64,000 nucleotides of DNA from assembly GCA_911728435.2 (NCBI GenBank), contig OU452204.1, forward strand, positions 14,446,001 to 14,510,000, read 5' to 3'. The notes under the pieces are model-generated. The model was not told the origin of the DNA. It did no database searches and saw only the letters and a list, made by a program, of their open reading frames with translations. This document shows positions 54,640-64,000 of this stretch, piece after piece. Made by a program: the position numbers and the translations under genes. Numbering within the stretch: the stretch's first letter is position 1; every line of letters begins with the position of its first letter. Source of the stretch: Apoderus coryli. Taxonomy: Eukaryota > Arthropoda > Insecta > Coleoptera > Attelabidae.

Positions 54640-55110
54640 ATTTAAATATCTGTAAATGGATGGAATTCCAAGATTGTCTATTAAAATTTCTAATACCAAT
54701 ACCAAAAAACAAGATATTATTAATTTTATGACAGAGAAACAATTAACTATTTCTAAAACAAAGTTGAGAAAGAAAGAATTACTTGATACAATAAAATCAT
54801 CTAATTTCAAAAAAGAATATACAATAGACCAAATTTGCCTAACTCAAGGACACATTGTTCTCAGTTTGCCGCCTTCAGACTATATTTTCAATCCGATCGA
54901 GAAGAGTTGGGAATCTTTGGGGATCATAAAACACGATTACAAAAAACCATTCATCATTGGTACAATCAGAAGAATGTTAAACAACGAATGACCTTTGATA
55001 ACATATTTATACCTTTAGAAAAAAGAAGTACTGACAAATTAAAATCGTTCAAGTTCAGAGAAAAAAAAAACATAAAGAAATTTGGCAACAAAAGCTACAC
55101 AAAACGTGCC
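54640..55110 (+). pseudogene. Tc1/mariner-superfamily transposase C-terminal half
   Basis: The 111-codon frame includes NTNTKKQDIINFMTEKQLT, a KKELLDTI helix, then HIVLSLPPSDYIFNPIEKSW, the LPPYHCDLNPIE region with the third catalytic acid (E). A frameshift near 54960 leads to a lysine-rich C-terminus. A related N-terminal half lies at 60985-61297, but there is no sign that they were one copy. Confidence 0.6.
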
Positions 55111-55621
55111 GCATGGGAACGGTTGTAAAAAACTTCAAAATTATTAATTTGTTGGTTTGTACCACAATAGCCTTATGCATTCGTTCCTCCGTATTTGCTG
55201 GTCCTGCTAACCCAAATAAAGTAAAATTTATTTCCCACCTAATTGCGATTTCGATACAATTTGACAATTACATTGGTCCGATGTACGCAATCCGTATACA
55301 ACACTACAGAGCAATAACTCTAAATTTAGTTGTTACTGTCTAACCTGCGGCGTCTAACGCTGGTCTCTAGTAATTTGCAGGAATTGCATTTCTGTCTATC
55401 CTACCCTCTTCGGTATGGAATGGAATATCTAGATAATCATATTCCTCTTGGCCGCCTGTGTGGAAAATATTTGTGGTCATATATGTTCGTAGGTAAACGC
55501 CATAAGCTTTAATGGACAGAAATGTTTGATAGGAGTTGTCGGCAATACTAATTAAGGCAGTGATTCATAGTAATCTGTGGTAGACCAGAAAATTGTAGAC
55601 AGTTTCGTCAATTCCTGAATT

Positions 55622-55736
55622 TTAAAGAAATAGTCCATTCTTAAGTGGAGTGAATTTAATGACAAAAGGAAATAAAACGTCAAACTCCACGAAATCATTT
55701 TAGAGATTTCGTGGAGTTTGACGTTTTATTTCCTTT
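55622..55736 (-). mobile_element. 115-bp hairpin retroinsertion with TSD
   Basis: It lies between TCAATTCCTGAATT (55608-55621) and TCAATCCCTGAATT (55737-55750), a 14-bp TSD with one mismatch. The insert has a perfect 33-bp inverted repeat (55664-55696 against 55705-55737) with an 8-nt loop, containing ACGTCAAACTCCAC. Outside the hairpin on the minus strand is the tail CACTCCACTTAAGAATGGAC followed by TATTTC. There is no HHR, only the tail snapped back on itself. Confidence 0.75.
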
Positions 55737-56130
55737 TCAATCCCTGAATTGTTATACGTCATCCAAAAAACGTTCAAAATTGACTATTTTACGTTCCTCG
55801 AAAGGTATAGGCCATATTTTCAGTTTTTTTAAAAAACAGGTGACCAATTGCTTTGAATTGCTTCGATCCTCATACAGACGATGGCTTAACGTTCTTGCTC
55901 ATAGGCATAGACCTCTTATAAACGTCTTTTGAAGAACAACTATTGTATTTTTGACCATTATTTGTTTGCACTAGTTGACGGGAGATTTTAGAAGGCATTA
56001 TAGGCATTATAAAGATAGAAAGAATATACTCTATAAATAAATAACAATTATTTTACGTCTGTGATTAAGAATCAATTACCTAAAACTATATAATTATCAA
56101 TTTTTTTTTATCATGTTTGGGGAATATATA

Positions 56131-56679
56131 CAGGGTTTCCCGAAATTAACTTAAATAATTCAAGGGGACAGTCTACAAGCGAAAATAATTTTTTTTTTCA
56201 TATGAACATATATCGAAAAATGCTTCGTTTTCCAGGGTGTTACTTGTAAATTCCTGACGATGGGTTTTTAGTAATATTTCCCAAACGCGTCTCGATATCA
56301 AAATGAAATTTGGCACACTTACGTATCTTTGTAGGATTATTAAAAAATATGATATCCCATGGTTAGGAAAATGTCCGGGGTGGGTTAGGCTGGGGGGTCA
56401 ACACAAATTTTGTCCCAACTTTTTTTTTGTGCGCTTTTTTTACTTTTTCTAAAAAGAATAATAAATTTGAGACTTTTGTACATAAAAAATGTTCACTTGT
56501 TTCATAACGCTAGAAGAAGCCCTTTTCAAGATAAATGACTTTGAAAACTTCTATGCAACGTCTCCAATTTTATTTTACGGCTACGATATACAAAAAACGG
56601 TGGAAATGCGTATTAAGGGTTGACAAAATAACTTCTCCTTTTCCTACAGAGATACGTAAGTTAATTTCGGGACATCCTG
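56131..56679. mobile_element. Mariner-type MITE, 0.55 kb
   Basis: The ends TACAGGGTTTCCCGAAATTA and, inverted, TACAGGATGTCCCGAAATTA continue to AACTTA, giving ~25-bp TIRs with two mismatches, and TA is at both borders. There is no transposase inside. The terminal motif is of the same class as 53019-54064 and 20993. Confidence 0.75.
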
Positions 56680-56984
56680 TATATTTTTTAATATTTCACC
56701 TCTTTTTACACTATTTACGAACGCCTATGTAAGCAAGTTTTTTATCATACATTTCATAGGTTATGACCCTGACCTTTTCTTATTGGCGTTCTGCAACTTG
56801 GCAATTTAGCCATCATCCAATTAATTAATTATTTTTAAGTATGGACCTACAGTTTAGCGTGGAGTCGGAACCACGATCATAGACTGCCAGCACCTACGAC
56901 TATGTAGTCCATAACTGTGCATAACGTGGCATAGGCAGTCTACTGACAATGCAGGAAGCACCATCCACCTACTTGACTACCGTG

Positions 56985-57078
56985 ATCGCATCGCGAAAGC
57001 GAGGGAACTTCAAAATAGTTATATCCGTCTTCATCTTAAATTTTTTCACAATACTTTCCCTATGGGTCGGGAAAGTAA
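56985..57078 (-). repeat. Dispersed repeat fragment, copy 3
   Basis: The minus strand reads ACTTTCCCGACCCATAGGG, AAAGTATTGTG, then AAGACGGATATAACTATTTT and GAAGTTCCCT, matching 35326-35412. The tRNA-like core is not included. Confidence 0.6.
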
Positions 57079-57099
57079 AAGTCAAGGTGAAGAAAGCAG

Positions 57100-57770
57100 C
57101 CGTTGGAATGTCCAAAAAATCCGAAAAATCTTCGCAACGTGATAAAAAAATCTGAAAATCGAACTTTATTGTATGGTTTTACACGTTTCTGCTGCGGTAT
57201 GGTTAAAAGCAGCTCGATATTTCTGGCTGGTCACTGTATTATAGACCGGGGCTTCTCTAATTTACACAACAGTTTCTGTAGAGGTAAAGCTCTAAGTTGG
57301 TTGTTTTGAGGATATACCTATAAGGATACCTACCAATAATATCACAAAAGCAGACTTTCAACTATGTATTTACTTGGATAACGGCAACAATTCTATGACT
57401 ACAAAATGAACTACCTGCTGAAGTTCAAGTTTGATAACATTGCGAAACACAATTATTCGGTATTTACATTGTCGTGAATATTTCAATAAAATTACAGTAG
57501 AAAGGGTACTGAAATTCTGCTCGCAATATTGAGTTGAATAGAGATAGAGATAAAAAAAATTAGATTACCTGAAAATACCAAATTTGCAGTAAAATTGAAT
57601 CGGTTTCCACCGGAATGAACGAGAGGATAGCACTATGCATTTAGCCGACGGCTGAAAATCCTGCCACTGCACTATAGTCCAGGTATTATTATTTGCTCGT
57701 TCGCAATAACGACAATAGAATATCTACACGATGTATAAAAATCAGTACCTTCATATAATGGCTATTTGTT
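57100..57770. other. Stretch without recognised features
   Basis: No coding or repeat signal that I can support between the repeat fragment and the direct duplication. Confidence 0.4.
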
Positions 57771-58138
57771 TTTCGTGAATTATTACGCAAACTATGATCA
57801 TTTAAATGAATGTGAAACTATACCAAATTCTTTCAATAGAAAAGTGGGAAAAGAATAGTATATTGTGCAAGGAACATGAAATGACATATATTTCCTACGA
57901 GTATGATCGTTTGCACCATGAGCCGCAGGCGAGTGCTGCAAATCATACGAGTAGGAAATGGTCATTTCATGTGAGTTTCACACTATACTTTTTCTACGAC
58001 TGTTTTAATGCTTTTGAAGAAATTTAACATAATTTTTAGGAAAATATATGTTTTCCGTGAATTATTACGCAAACTATGATCAATTTAAATGAATGTGAAA
58101 CTATACCAAATTCTTTCAATAAAAAAGTGGGAAAAGAA
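57771..58138. repeat. ~83-bp direct duplication around a palindrome
   Basis: The segment starting GTGAATTATTACGCAAACTA at ~57774 recurs almost unchanged at ~58056 and ends GTGGGAAAAGAA in both. Between the copies lies the palindrome 57875-57971. The duplication is too long for an ordinary TSD, so it may reflect unequal exchange or repair after the palindrome inserted. Confidence 0.65.
57875..57971. mobile_element. 97-bp palindromic MITE-like element
   Basis: It begins CATGAAATGAC and ends GTCATTTCATG, with further inverted matches TTCCTACGAG/CGTAGGAA-type, TATGATCGTTTGCA/TGCAAATCATA and GCGAGTGCTGC near the middle. It would form a long cruciform. No protein is encoded. Confidence 0.6.
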
Positions 58139-58438
58139 ACAATATTGAAATTATCGCTTTTAAGTTATTTATCAAAAATTTTTGAATTCATTTTACATAA
58201 TGATATTAACAAACATGTGGCTACTAAATTTCACAACATGGTCTTATTAGAGATAGGTCAACGGTGACAAATTTGGCAATTCGGAAAATGCTGCACGGGC
58301 CAATCATAGACAAAAATATCGAATATTTCAAAATGTCACAACACTTTGTACTAGGAAAACAGTTTATTTTTAAATTCTTAAGTGAAGTTTTATGAAAGGA
58401 ACATTGTGAAAACAAAAATGAATGCTAAATGTGATAAT

Positions 58439-58718
58439 TGGGAATATTTACATTGAAAAACTATCAAAATATTCGATAAATTTAGGAATATTTAGATTGA
58501 AATTAACTCTCAAAATATTCGATAAAATTACGAATATTTACATTGAACTTAACTCTCAAAATATTCGATAAAATTAGGAATATTTAGATTGAACTTAACT
58601 TTCAAAATATTCGATAAAATTAGGAATATTTACATGGAACTTAAAGATCAAAATATTCGATAAATTTCGGAATATTTAGATTGAACTTAACTCTCAAAAT
58701 ATTCGATAAATTTAGGAA
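58439..58718 (+). repeat. 46-bp minisatellite, left block
   Basis: About six units of 46 bp, built around CAAAATATTCGATAAAWTTA and GGAATATTTAGATTGAACTT. Units differ at a few positions, such as ACATTGAACTTAAATATC in place of AGATTGAACTTAACTCTC. The array is cut by the insertion at 58719-59200. Confidence 0.9.
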
Positions 58719-58777
58719 TAATGGAATGAAAGACGTCTGCTCCACAATATAATCTTCTATAATTAAATCAATGTACA

Positions 58778-58819
58778 TCCATACATGTTTCGAGTGTATA
58801 TACTTTCATCATCAGTGGT
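58778..58819 (-). ncRNA. Hammerhead motif in left arm, stem II weakened
   Basis: Same order as its partner at 59069-59112, but two substitutions give GAAAGTATATACACTC as stem II, which pairs poorly. It is antisense to the element's 3' tail. Confidence 0.45.
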
Positions 58820-59068
58820 AATAGTAGGGTCCAAATTAGAAAGCTAATGCATTATTCAAGGATCAATTGATAACAATTACAGATCTGAAAGTAGGTACCT
58901 ATTACAAAGTAAGTGAACCAGTTCAAACGATCTCAAACTATGTGTAACTTACCAGAGATCGTTTGAACTGGTTCACTTACTTTGTAATAGGTACCTACTT
59001 TCAGATCTGTAATTGTTATCAGTTGATCCTTGAATAATGCATTAGCTTTCTAATTTCGACCCTACTAT

Positions 59069-59112
59069 TACCACTGATGATGAGAGTATATACTCTCGAA
59101 ACATGTATGGTT
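59069..59112 (+). ncRNA. Best-preserved hammerhead ribozyme motif
   Basis: TACCA, CTGATGA, one U, GAGAGTATATACTCTC (stem II, 5 bp plus A-T pairs), GAAACATGTA, TGGTT. ACCA/TGGT forms stem I, AC/GU stem III, and GUA is the triplet. It is in sense with the element tail, 32 bases upstream of TTGTGGAGCAGACGTC. Confidence 0.65.
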
Positions 59113-59203
59113 GTACATTGATTTAATTATAGAAGATTATATTGTGGAGCAGACGTCTTTCATTCCATTACACTTTCACTCCTCCTCATGGATTATTTTT
59201 CGA

Positions 59204-59850
59204 AAATTTAGGAATATTTAGATTGAACTTAACTTTCAAAACATTCGATAAAATTAGGAATATTTCGATTGAACTTAACTTTCAAAACATTCGATAAAAT
59301 TAGGAATATTTACATTGAACTTAAATATCAAAATATTCGATAAATTTAGGAATATTTAGATTGAACTTAACTCTCAAAATATTCGATAAAATTAGGAATA
59401 TTTAGATTGAACTTAACTTTCAAAATATTTAATAAAATTGGGAATATTTACATGGAACTTAAATATCAAAATATTCGATAAATTTAGGAATATTTAGATT
59501 GAACTTAATCTCAAAATATTCGATAAAATTAGGAATATTTAGATTGAGCTTAATCTCAAAATATTCGATAAAATTAGGAATATTTAGATTGAACTTAACT
59601 TTCAAAAAATTCGATAAAATTAGGAATATTTACATTGAACTTAAATATCAACATATTCGATAAATTTAGGAATATTTAGATTGAACTTAACTCTCAAAAT
59701 ATTCGATAAATTTAGGAATATTTAGATTGAACTTAACTCTCAAAATATTCGATAAATTTAGGAATATTTAGATTGAACTTAACTCTCAAAATATTCGATA
59801 AAATTAGGAATATTTACGTTGAACTTAACTATCAAAATATTCGATATTTT
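59204..59850 (+). repeat. 46-bp minisatellite, right block
   Basis: About fourteen units continuing the array after the insertion. Units with the ACATTGAACTTAAATATC variant recur every few units, hinting at a higher-order repeat. The array ends at TCGATATTTTG near 59850. Confidence 0.9.
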
Positions 59851-59854
59851 GTTA

Positions 59855-60475
59855 TGGCTGTATATACTCATTTTTGTATATGTATTTGTAGTTTTATAGG
59901 TAATACAAATTTTATTTACTCAATAGATCAGTTTGTAATAATAATAATTTTTTTTATTATTTTAAATTTTATTTATTATTTTAAACCAAATCAACCCAAA
60001 CTGTATAACATAATCCACACGAAAATTGCGTATGACACCATTAAAAAAATGCTACCCCGCATGCATTGTTAGTTGTTAGTGTTATTGGCATTTTAACTGG
60101 ACAATAATACCTCTTAACTCATGTGTTTTATTGCCAATTTGAGAGGTTTATGGCTGACGCCACAGTAACACCACTGTCGTGCGGTTATTCCTATAAATTA
60201 TAAGTTATAGCTGTTATACTATACCTACTATTTGTAGATTTTTATTATAGAATTCGAAAATTGCTTGTTTATTATGCCATTTAATTAATGAGTTTACGGT
60301 CAAAAATCTACAGTTTCTACGAAGCCACCGGGGTTGTTGTCCATCTAATTTTGTGGAAAGTTAATCAATATTTGGTGACAGTCTATGCTTTGTGTTTAAT
60401 TGTGCAAATAATATTATTTGTACAAAACCCATTTAGGTATATTGAACTCTTGAACTTAAACGCATGTTTTTTCTT
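59855..60475. other. AT-rich stretch, possible intron
   Basis: The frame at 60288-60530 begins MSLRSKIYSFYEATG but has no recognised family and overlaps the acceptor of the next exon. If the exon at 60480 is real, this is at least partly intron. Confidence 0.35.
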
Positions 60476-60479
60476 TCAG

Positions 60480-60616
60480 AAGATGGAATGGAATTGGAAA
60501 CATTATATCAAAGATATTGCATTAGACTGAAACATGCTCTCTACTTGTCTTGTCTATCAATTTCAACACTGGCTAGTTTTGGTTTACTAATAACTACATG
60601 TGTCATTCATGTCCAG
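60480..60616 (+). CDS. Candidate exon of transmembrane adenylyl cyclase (first TM)
   Basis: A polypyrimidine tract and CAG (TTTTTTCTTTCAG) precede the exon, and CCAG|GTAGGA follows. It enters with two bases of a split codon and ends on a complete codon. It encodes DGMELETLYQRYCIRLKHAL followed by a hydrophobic helix (YLSCLSISTLASFGLLITTC) and VIHVQ. LYQRY-x-x-RL before the first membrane helix is the arrangement I associate with N-termini of insect membrane adenylyl cyclases, which make cAMP at the plasma membrane. The catalytic domains are not in this window. The family call is from memory of the motif and could be wrong; the exon itself looks sound. Confidence 0.45.
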
Positions 60617-60671
60617 GTAGGAGTAACTGAATTTATACTATTTTTGAAGGCTTAATAAGTTATTTATATTT

Positions 60672-60761
60672 TCTGAAGTAATCCATCTTCGAGAGGAGTT
60701 GAATGTGTAAGACACAAATAAAAGAATAGTTTGGTGGAGTAGACGTTGTTTTATTTGTGTC
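60672..60761 (-). mobile_element. 90-bp hairpin retroinsertion with TSD
   Basis: It sits between perfect 12-bp repeats TTATTTATATTT (60660-60671 and 60762-60773). The minus strand runs GACACAAATAAAA, a 25-nt loop containing AACGTCTACTCCACC, TTTTATTTGTGTC, then CAACTCCTCTCGAAGATGG and ATTACTTCAGA. The hairpin arms (60711-60723 and 60749-60761) are perfect. It is in the putative intron 56 bp after the adenylyl-cyclase-like exon. Confidence 0.75.
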
Positions 60762-60984
60762 TTATTTATATTTATTGTTGTACCTTAAAAGATAACAACT
60801 ACATAGTGGGAATGGTCAAGTATACGTTTTATGTTGATTTGTGTTTTGACTACACCTTTTCCATTTATTGTATTTCAGAAAACGTCAAATGTATTTCAGA
60901 AATAATTATAAAACATTTGTGGAATTTTGGATTCAGGATAAAGTTAAAAATTGTGAATGCATTTTGTACAATGTGTAGGACATT

Positions 60985-61297
60985 GATAACTGGGCATGTG
61001 GTATGTACCGGGAGATAATTGTTTCTTGTGCCAATCGTGGGGAAGACTGGGTCACTTTGGCAGAAAGGTTGAAAGTAAAATATAAAACCGCCTACACTTA
61101 GGTGACTTGGGGCGGGAATTGATGAAAAAGAAAGGGGGAATGCAACCCAAGGCGCTTAATGAAGATGAGATACATAGGGTGATAGAATGGGTGGAAGATG
61201 ATCTTGGGGTGGTTCTGAAACAGTTGCAAGCCAAGATATTGGCAACCTTTCAAAAGCAAATTTGCAAATTAGACGGTAGATTGTTTACAACAAAATA
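60985..61297 (+). pseudogene. Tc1/mariner-superfamily transposase HTH fragment
   Basis: From ~60995 the frame reads REIIVSCANRGEDWVTLAER then LKVKYKTAYT, hits a stop, and resumes with LMKKKGGMQPKALNEDEIHR, VIEWVEDDLGVVLKQLQAKI and a GRLFTTK ending. This is the N-terminal paired-type HTH region of an IS630-Tc1-mariner-like transposase. The catalytic domain is missing. Confidence 0.6.
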
Positions 61298-61309
61298 GGG
61301 TGCATTATC

Positions 61310-63320
61310 AACTTGTTAGATTATGTCAGAACCTGAAATGAATACATTTAATTTGGAAAACAATTTATGAAACGAATTTTAACTTATTTCGCCGAAGAAC
61401 GAGAGGCCGGCCGTGCCAAAGTTGGTAACAGACTGTTCAAGTAAAAGGGCCCACTTAATTGGGGGTATATTTGCGGGAGGTGTGGTACTAATGGAGCCTC
61501 GCCGCGCCGGGGACGTTTCACAGCACGTACATAAATAAAATAATAAAAGCAAGTAATCCATTGAAAACTATGTGAGTATTCATTCATATGATAAGAATTG
61601 CACTAAGATTCGTTCGACAAAGGATTGAATACAAAAATGTATTTTTGTTTGGTATTTAAAGAAAACAACGAGAATTTTTTAGCCTTAATGCAGAATATTT
61701 TTTATATTTTATTAGAATTTTCAATTGAAAATAATTTTCTAATGGTTTATATTATTAAATATATCAAATAGCAAAGAATCTTTCTCTGGTCATGAAAGAT
61801 AAGTAACATAAGAGCTTAAAGCGACTTTTCCAGTTTTTTTTTAAGTAAAACTTCAATGAAAAAAATAATTAAATCCAAATATCCCAGATGACTTTTTAAA
61901 TAAATGTATTGCTACCTAATCTGATTAATTTAGAATTAAAGTTTTTTAATGGATGCTATTTTGCGTATATTGATTTCGTCGCTAAACGACGGAGCTACTC
62001 ATTTGGGTGTGAATTAGAGCATAAAATCCGTATGGTTTGGTGGTGTAAATTAGAAGCCATGGTCAATAATTTTCAACAAGTTTAACAGCAAATTTAGCCG
62101 AAATTCAGTTATAGACGCTCTATTATTTAACATGAATGTTTAATTGCAGCATCAGATTGAACTATCTATAAAATACATTTGGATGGAATTTTCCAAATGA
62201 ATATAAATAGATGAGTTTTCATTTTAATTTCTTTTTATATTTTCATTCAGCTAATTAATTAATTAAGAGGATTAAGCTTTAAGCTCTGGAATTTACCGTT
62301 ATATAAATCACTTCTACATAACTAACTCCATATTCTGTAAAAGCAAGCCACATAAGCTAAAAATGTATGTGCAATATAGGCTTATGCGCGAATTTGAATT
62401 ATTGATAATCGTCTATTCAAAAATCATCTCTTCCACTATACCCATTGTTCGCTTGTACGAAAATATTGGAGGCATTGTTGTGAAATGGTATTCCAGGTAT
62501 TTTTATTTGACTGGAAGAACTTGCAAATACATACTGATAGAAAGGAAAGATATTTTCTATACATCGTTTTTGGGAGTTAAACTGAAAAGTCTCGTATGAT
62601 AAAAAAGGTAAAATTTGTTCTTTATGTTAGTTGAATTCTTGTTTGACAAAAGAAGTTTTTTGGGTTTTTCATCAGTGGTGTATCATGTGCTATTGTTTAA
62701 GATCAATTCCACGCATTCTCCATCAACAAAAAAATTACTGAACTAAACGTAAATGTTTGAAATTTGGGTCACACTGCCTGCCGATCACTAGTGATGAGTT
62801 GTAGATCAACGAAACGACTCGACTGGAATGCATGATTGTGTGGAGCAAATTTCCAACATAACTAAAAGTCTTGTTACTTTATCTAACAAGCAATTCACAA
62901 AAAAATTACTATTTACTCCCTGTAATTGGTTGAGGTTGAGGAGGTTCAGGTTTTTGCAATGTTTCTGGATTTTTGAAGAGCTTTCGCGTACTACAATATA
63001 TTATCAAGTAATGCGGCGGCAAAATAAAAATTTCATCGGGTACCAAATTTTTGAGCGGATTTTGCAAATTTATTCATTAAATGCTCACTTTTTAGCATTG
63101 TTTCTGTTGAATATTGAAATGTTTTTAAGCTTTTATGTGCATATAAATTTTGCTGAATCGGAGGCAGACAAAGAATAAAAGTTTTAGAAAATAATTAGGT
63201 ACTTACTATGTTTAATCTCCGTTGATTCATTCTAGTTTTAAGATTGATTTACTGGATTTTTATTATTATTTCTGAAAGTTTTGTGACTTTTTGAAAAGTG
63301 CTAAATTTTATTTCAAGCCA
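61310..63320. other. Stretch without recognised genes
   Basis: 61395-61520 is GC-rich for this window (GAGGCCGGCCGTGCC, CTCGCCGCGCCGGGG) without a coding signal. The frames at 62363-62599 and 62828-63178 (116 codons) have no family signature and the composition of surrounding DNA. Confidence 0.35.
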
Positions 63321-63324
63321 TTAG

Positions 63325-63380
63325 ATTAGGGAACTGGATGACTTGGAATGCTCCGGTAGCGAACAACTTTGAGTATCAAG
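63325..63380 (+). CDS. Possible small exon, unknown gene
   Basis: An AG acceptor (CCATTAG) and a strong donor (CAAG|GTAAGG) bracket 56 nt that are less AT-rich than their surroundings and encode LGNWMTWNAPVANNFEYQ in an open phase. The phase does not join directly to the exon at 60480-60616. The function is unknown. Confidence 0.22.
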
Positions 63381-64000
63381 GTAAGGGGAATTTTGCCCAG
63401 TTCTTATTTTGTTTACTTACTCCTTAAAATGCCACTTTGGTGTACAATTGGTATATAAATCAAAACAACTAAAATTTCATCAGGACAAATTGCAGCACAA
63501 TATGTTAATGAATTGATCTATCGTTCAGTGAAAAAAATCATGAAATAGAATCAAGGTTTTTTTTGTATATTAATTTTCCAGTATTAATACAAGTGTCGAA
63601 TGAATATTTCAGATGGTAATTGCCTGAATATCAAACGAAGGGGATGGAAAGCCACAAACTCCAATAAAAATTCAAATTCTATTTGTAATACACTTGAGAC
63701 AACCAACTTACCGATACACTCATAACTAGGCAATAAAGGTACTTCGTAAATATGCAAAAATCAGCGTTCACGCTTCAGGGCTACATGAAATGAACCAATA
63801 TAGCAGACGTAACTCTGTCTGTGCAGAAAAAATATATGAATAAGTATGTAAAGCAAATCACTGTTTTAGAGTTTTATTGTAGTAAAGAGAAACAGGAAGA
63901 AAAGAATCAGAATAAATTGGGATTCTAAAAGAATGTTGAATAAATTGATTTAGAATGTAAAACTCAAGTCATTTTAAACCAGGAGTTTTGCGAACATTTG
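63381..64000. other. Stretch without recognised features
   Basis: AT-rich DNA to the end of the window; no coding, RNA or repeat signal that I can support. Confidence 0.4.

Larger units (their letters stand above)
58719..59200 (+). mobile_element. Palindromic hammerhead-tail element in minisatellite
   Basis: Two 216-bp arms (58719-58934 and 58955-59170) with a 20-nt loop and only about six mismatches. Beyond the right arm, the tail CACTCCTCCTCATGGATTA (59178-59196) completes the element, so its 3' end is on the right. Each arm carries an HHR and GACGTCTGCTCCAC. TTCGAAAATTTAGGAATA follows at right and TTCGATAAATTTAGGAATA precedes at left, compatible with insertion into the satellite unit. Confidence 0.8.

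Noticed and set aside
62828..63178. 116-codon frame as a host gene
   Set aside because: No domain, composition like surrounding DNA, no splice context; length alone is weak evidence.

Overview
The window looks like AT-rich arthropod (most likely insect) nuclear DNA dominated by transposable elements. The evidence is several non-LTR retrotransposon fragments with short-repeat 3' tails, mariner-type transposase remnants with the insect-style HTH region, THAP-domain exons with GT..AG introns, hAT and Tc1/mariner termini, a Penelope-like element with a GIY-YIG nuclease, and exon-like segments with good splice sites. No complete host gene is visible. The best host-gene candidate is one 137-nt exon near 60.5 kb that resembles the first membrane segment of a transmembrane adenylyl cyclase. 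The species cannot be named from this sequence.

Layout. 1-2.6 kb: AT-rich DNA with one antisense hammerhead-ribozyme (HHR) motif. 2.6-7.0 kb: an intact LTR retrotransposon (minus strand, identical 130-bp LTRs, 5-bp TSD, one 1355-aa Gag-Pol ORF) that landed in the target-site duplication of the next element. 7.0-9.85 kb: a 2.8-kb foldback transposon whose ~1.05-kb arms each carry a dead THAP-domain gene fragment. 9.9-11.4 kb: a hAT-like element containing a transposase remnant that is split by a 136-bp HHR element. 11.7-13.7 kb: a LINE with a long intact RT and the end of a second LINE. 14.9-16.1 kb: the 3' part of a Penelope-like element (PLE) with GIY-YIG domain and terminal HHR. 16.5-17.8 kb: an HHR element split by a LINE, then a mariner remnant. 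18-35 kb: sparse DNA with LINE ends, a Tc1-like element, a Crypton recombinase fragment and a hAT element. 35-51 kb: a tRNA-Ala-like repeat (two copies), LINE pseudogenes, a P-like element with a THAP exon nested in a LINE, and a foldback HHR insertion. 53-64 kb: mariner and MITE elements, hairpin insertions with TSDs, a 46-bp minisatellite interrupted by a 450-bp palindrome with HHRs, the adenylyl-cyclase-like exon, and another transposase fragment.

Most interesting system: a family of small retroelements built from a hammerhead motif (CTGATGA, stem II, GAAACATGT) followed by a conserved 3' tail (TTTGTGGAGYNGACG, then a variable AT-rich stretch, then CACTCC, then ATGGAYTACTTC). Copies or pieces occur at about ten places. 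Three or four show 12-14 bp target-site duplications, and several are snap-back hairpins in which the 5' half is an inverted copy of the 3' half. The PLE at 14.9-16.1 kb carries both an HHR and a related GTGGAGTTGAC motif at the corresponding place, which suggests it, or a relative, supplied the reverse transcriptase. HHRs in Penelope-like elements and animal retrozymes are known; the snap-back architecture with this tail is the part that may be undescribed.
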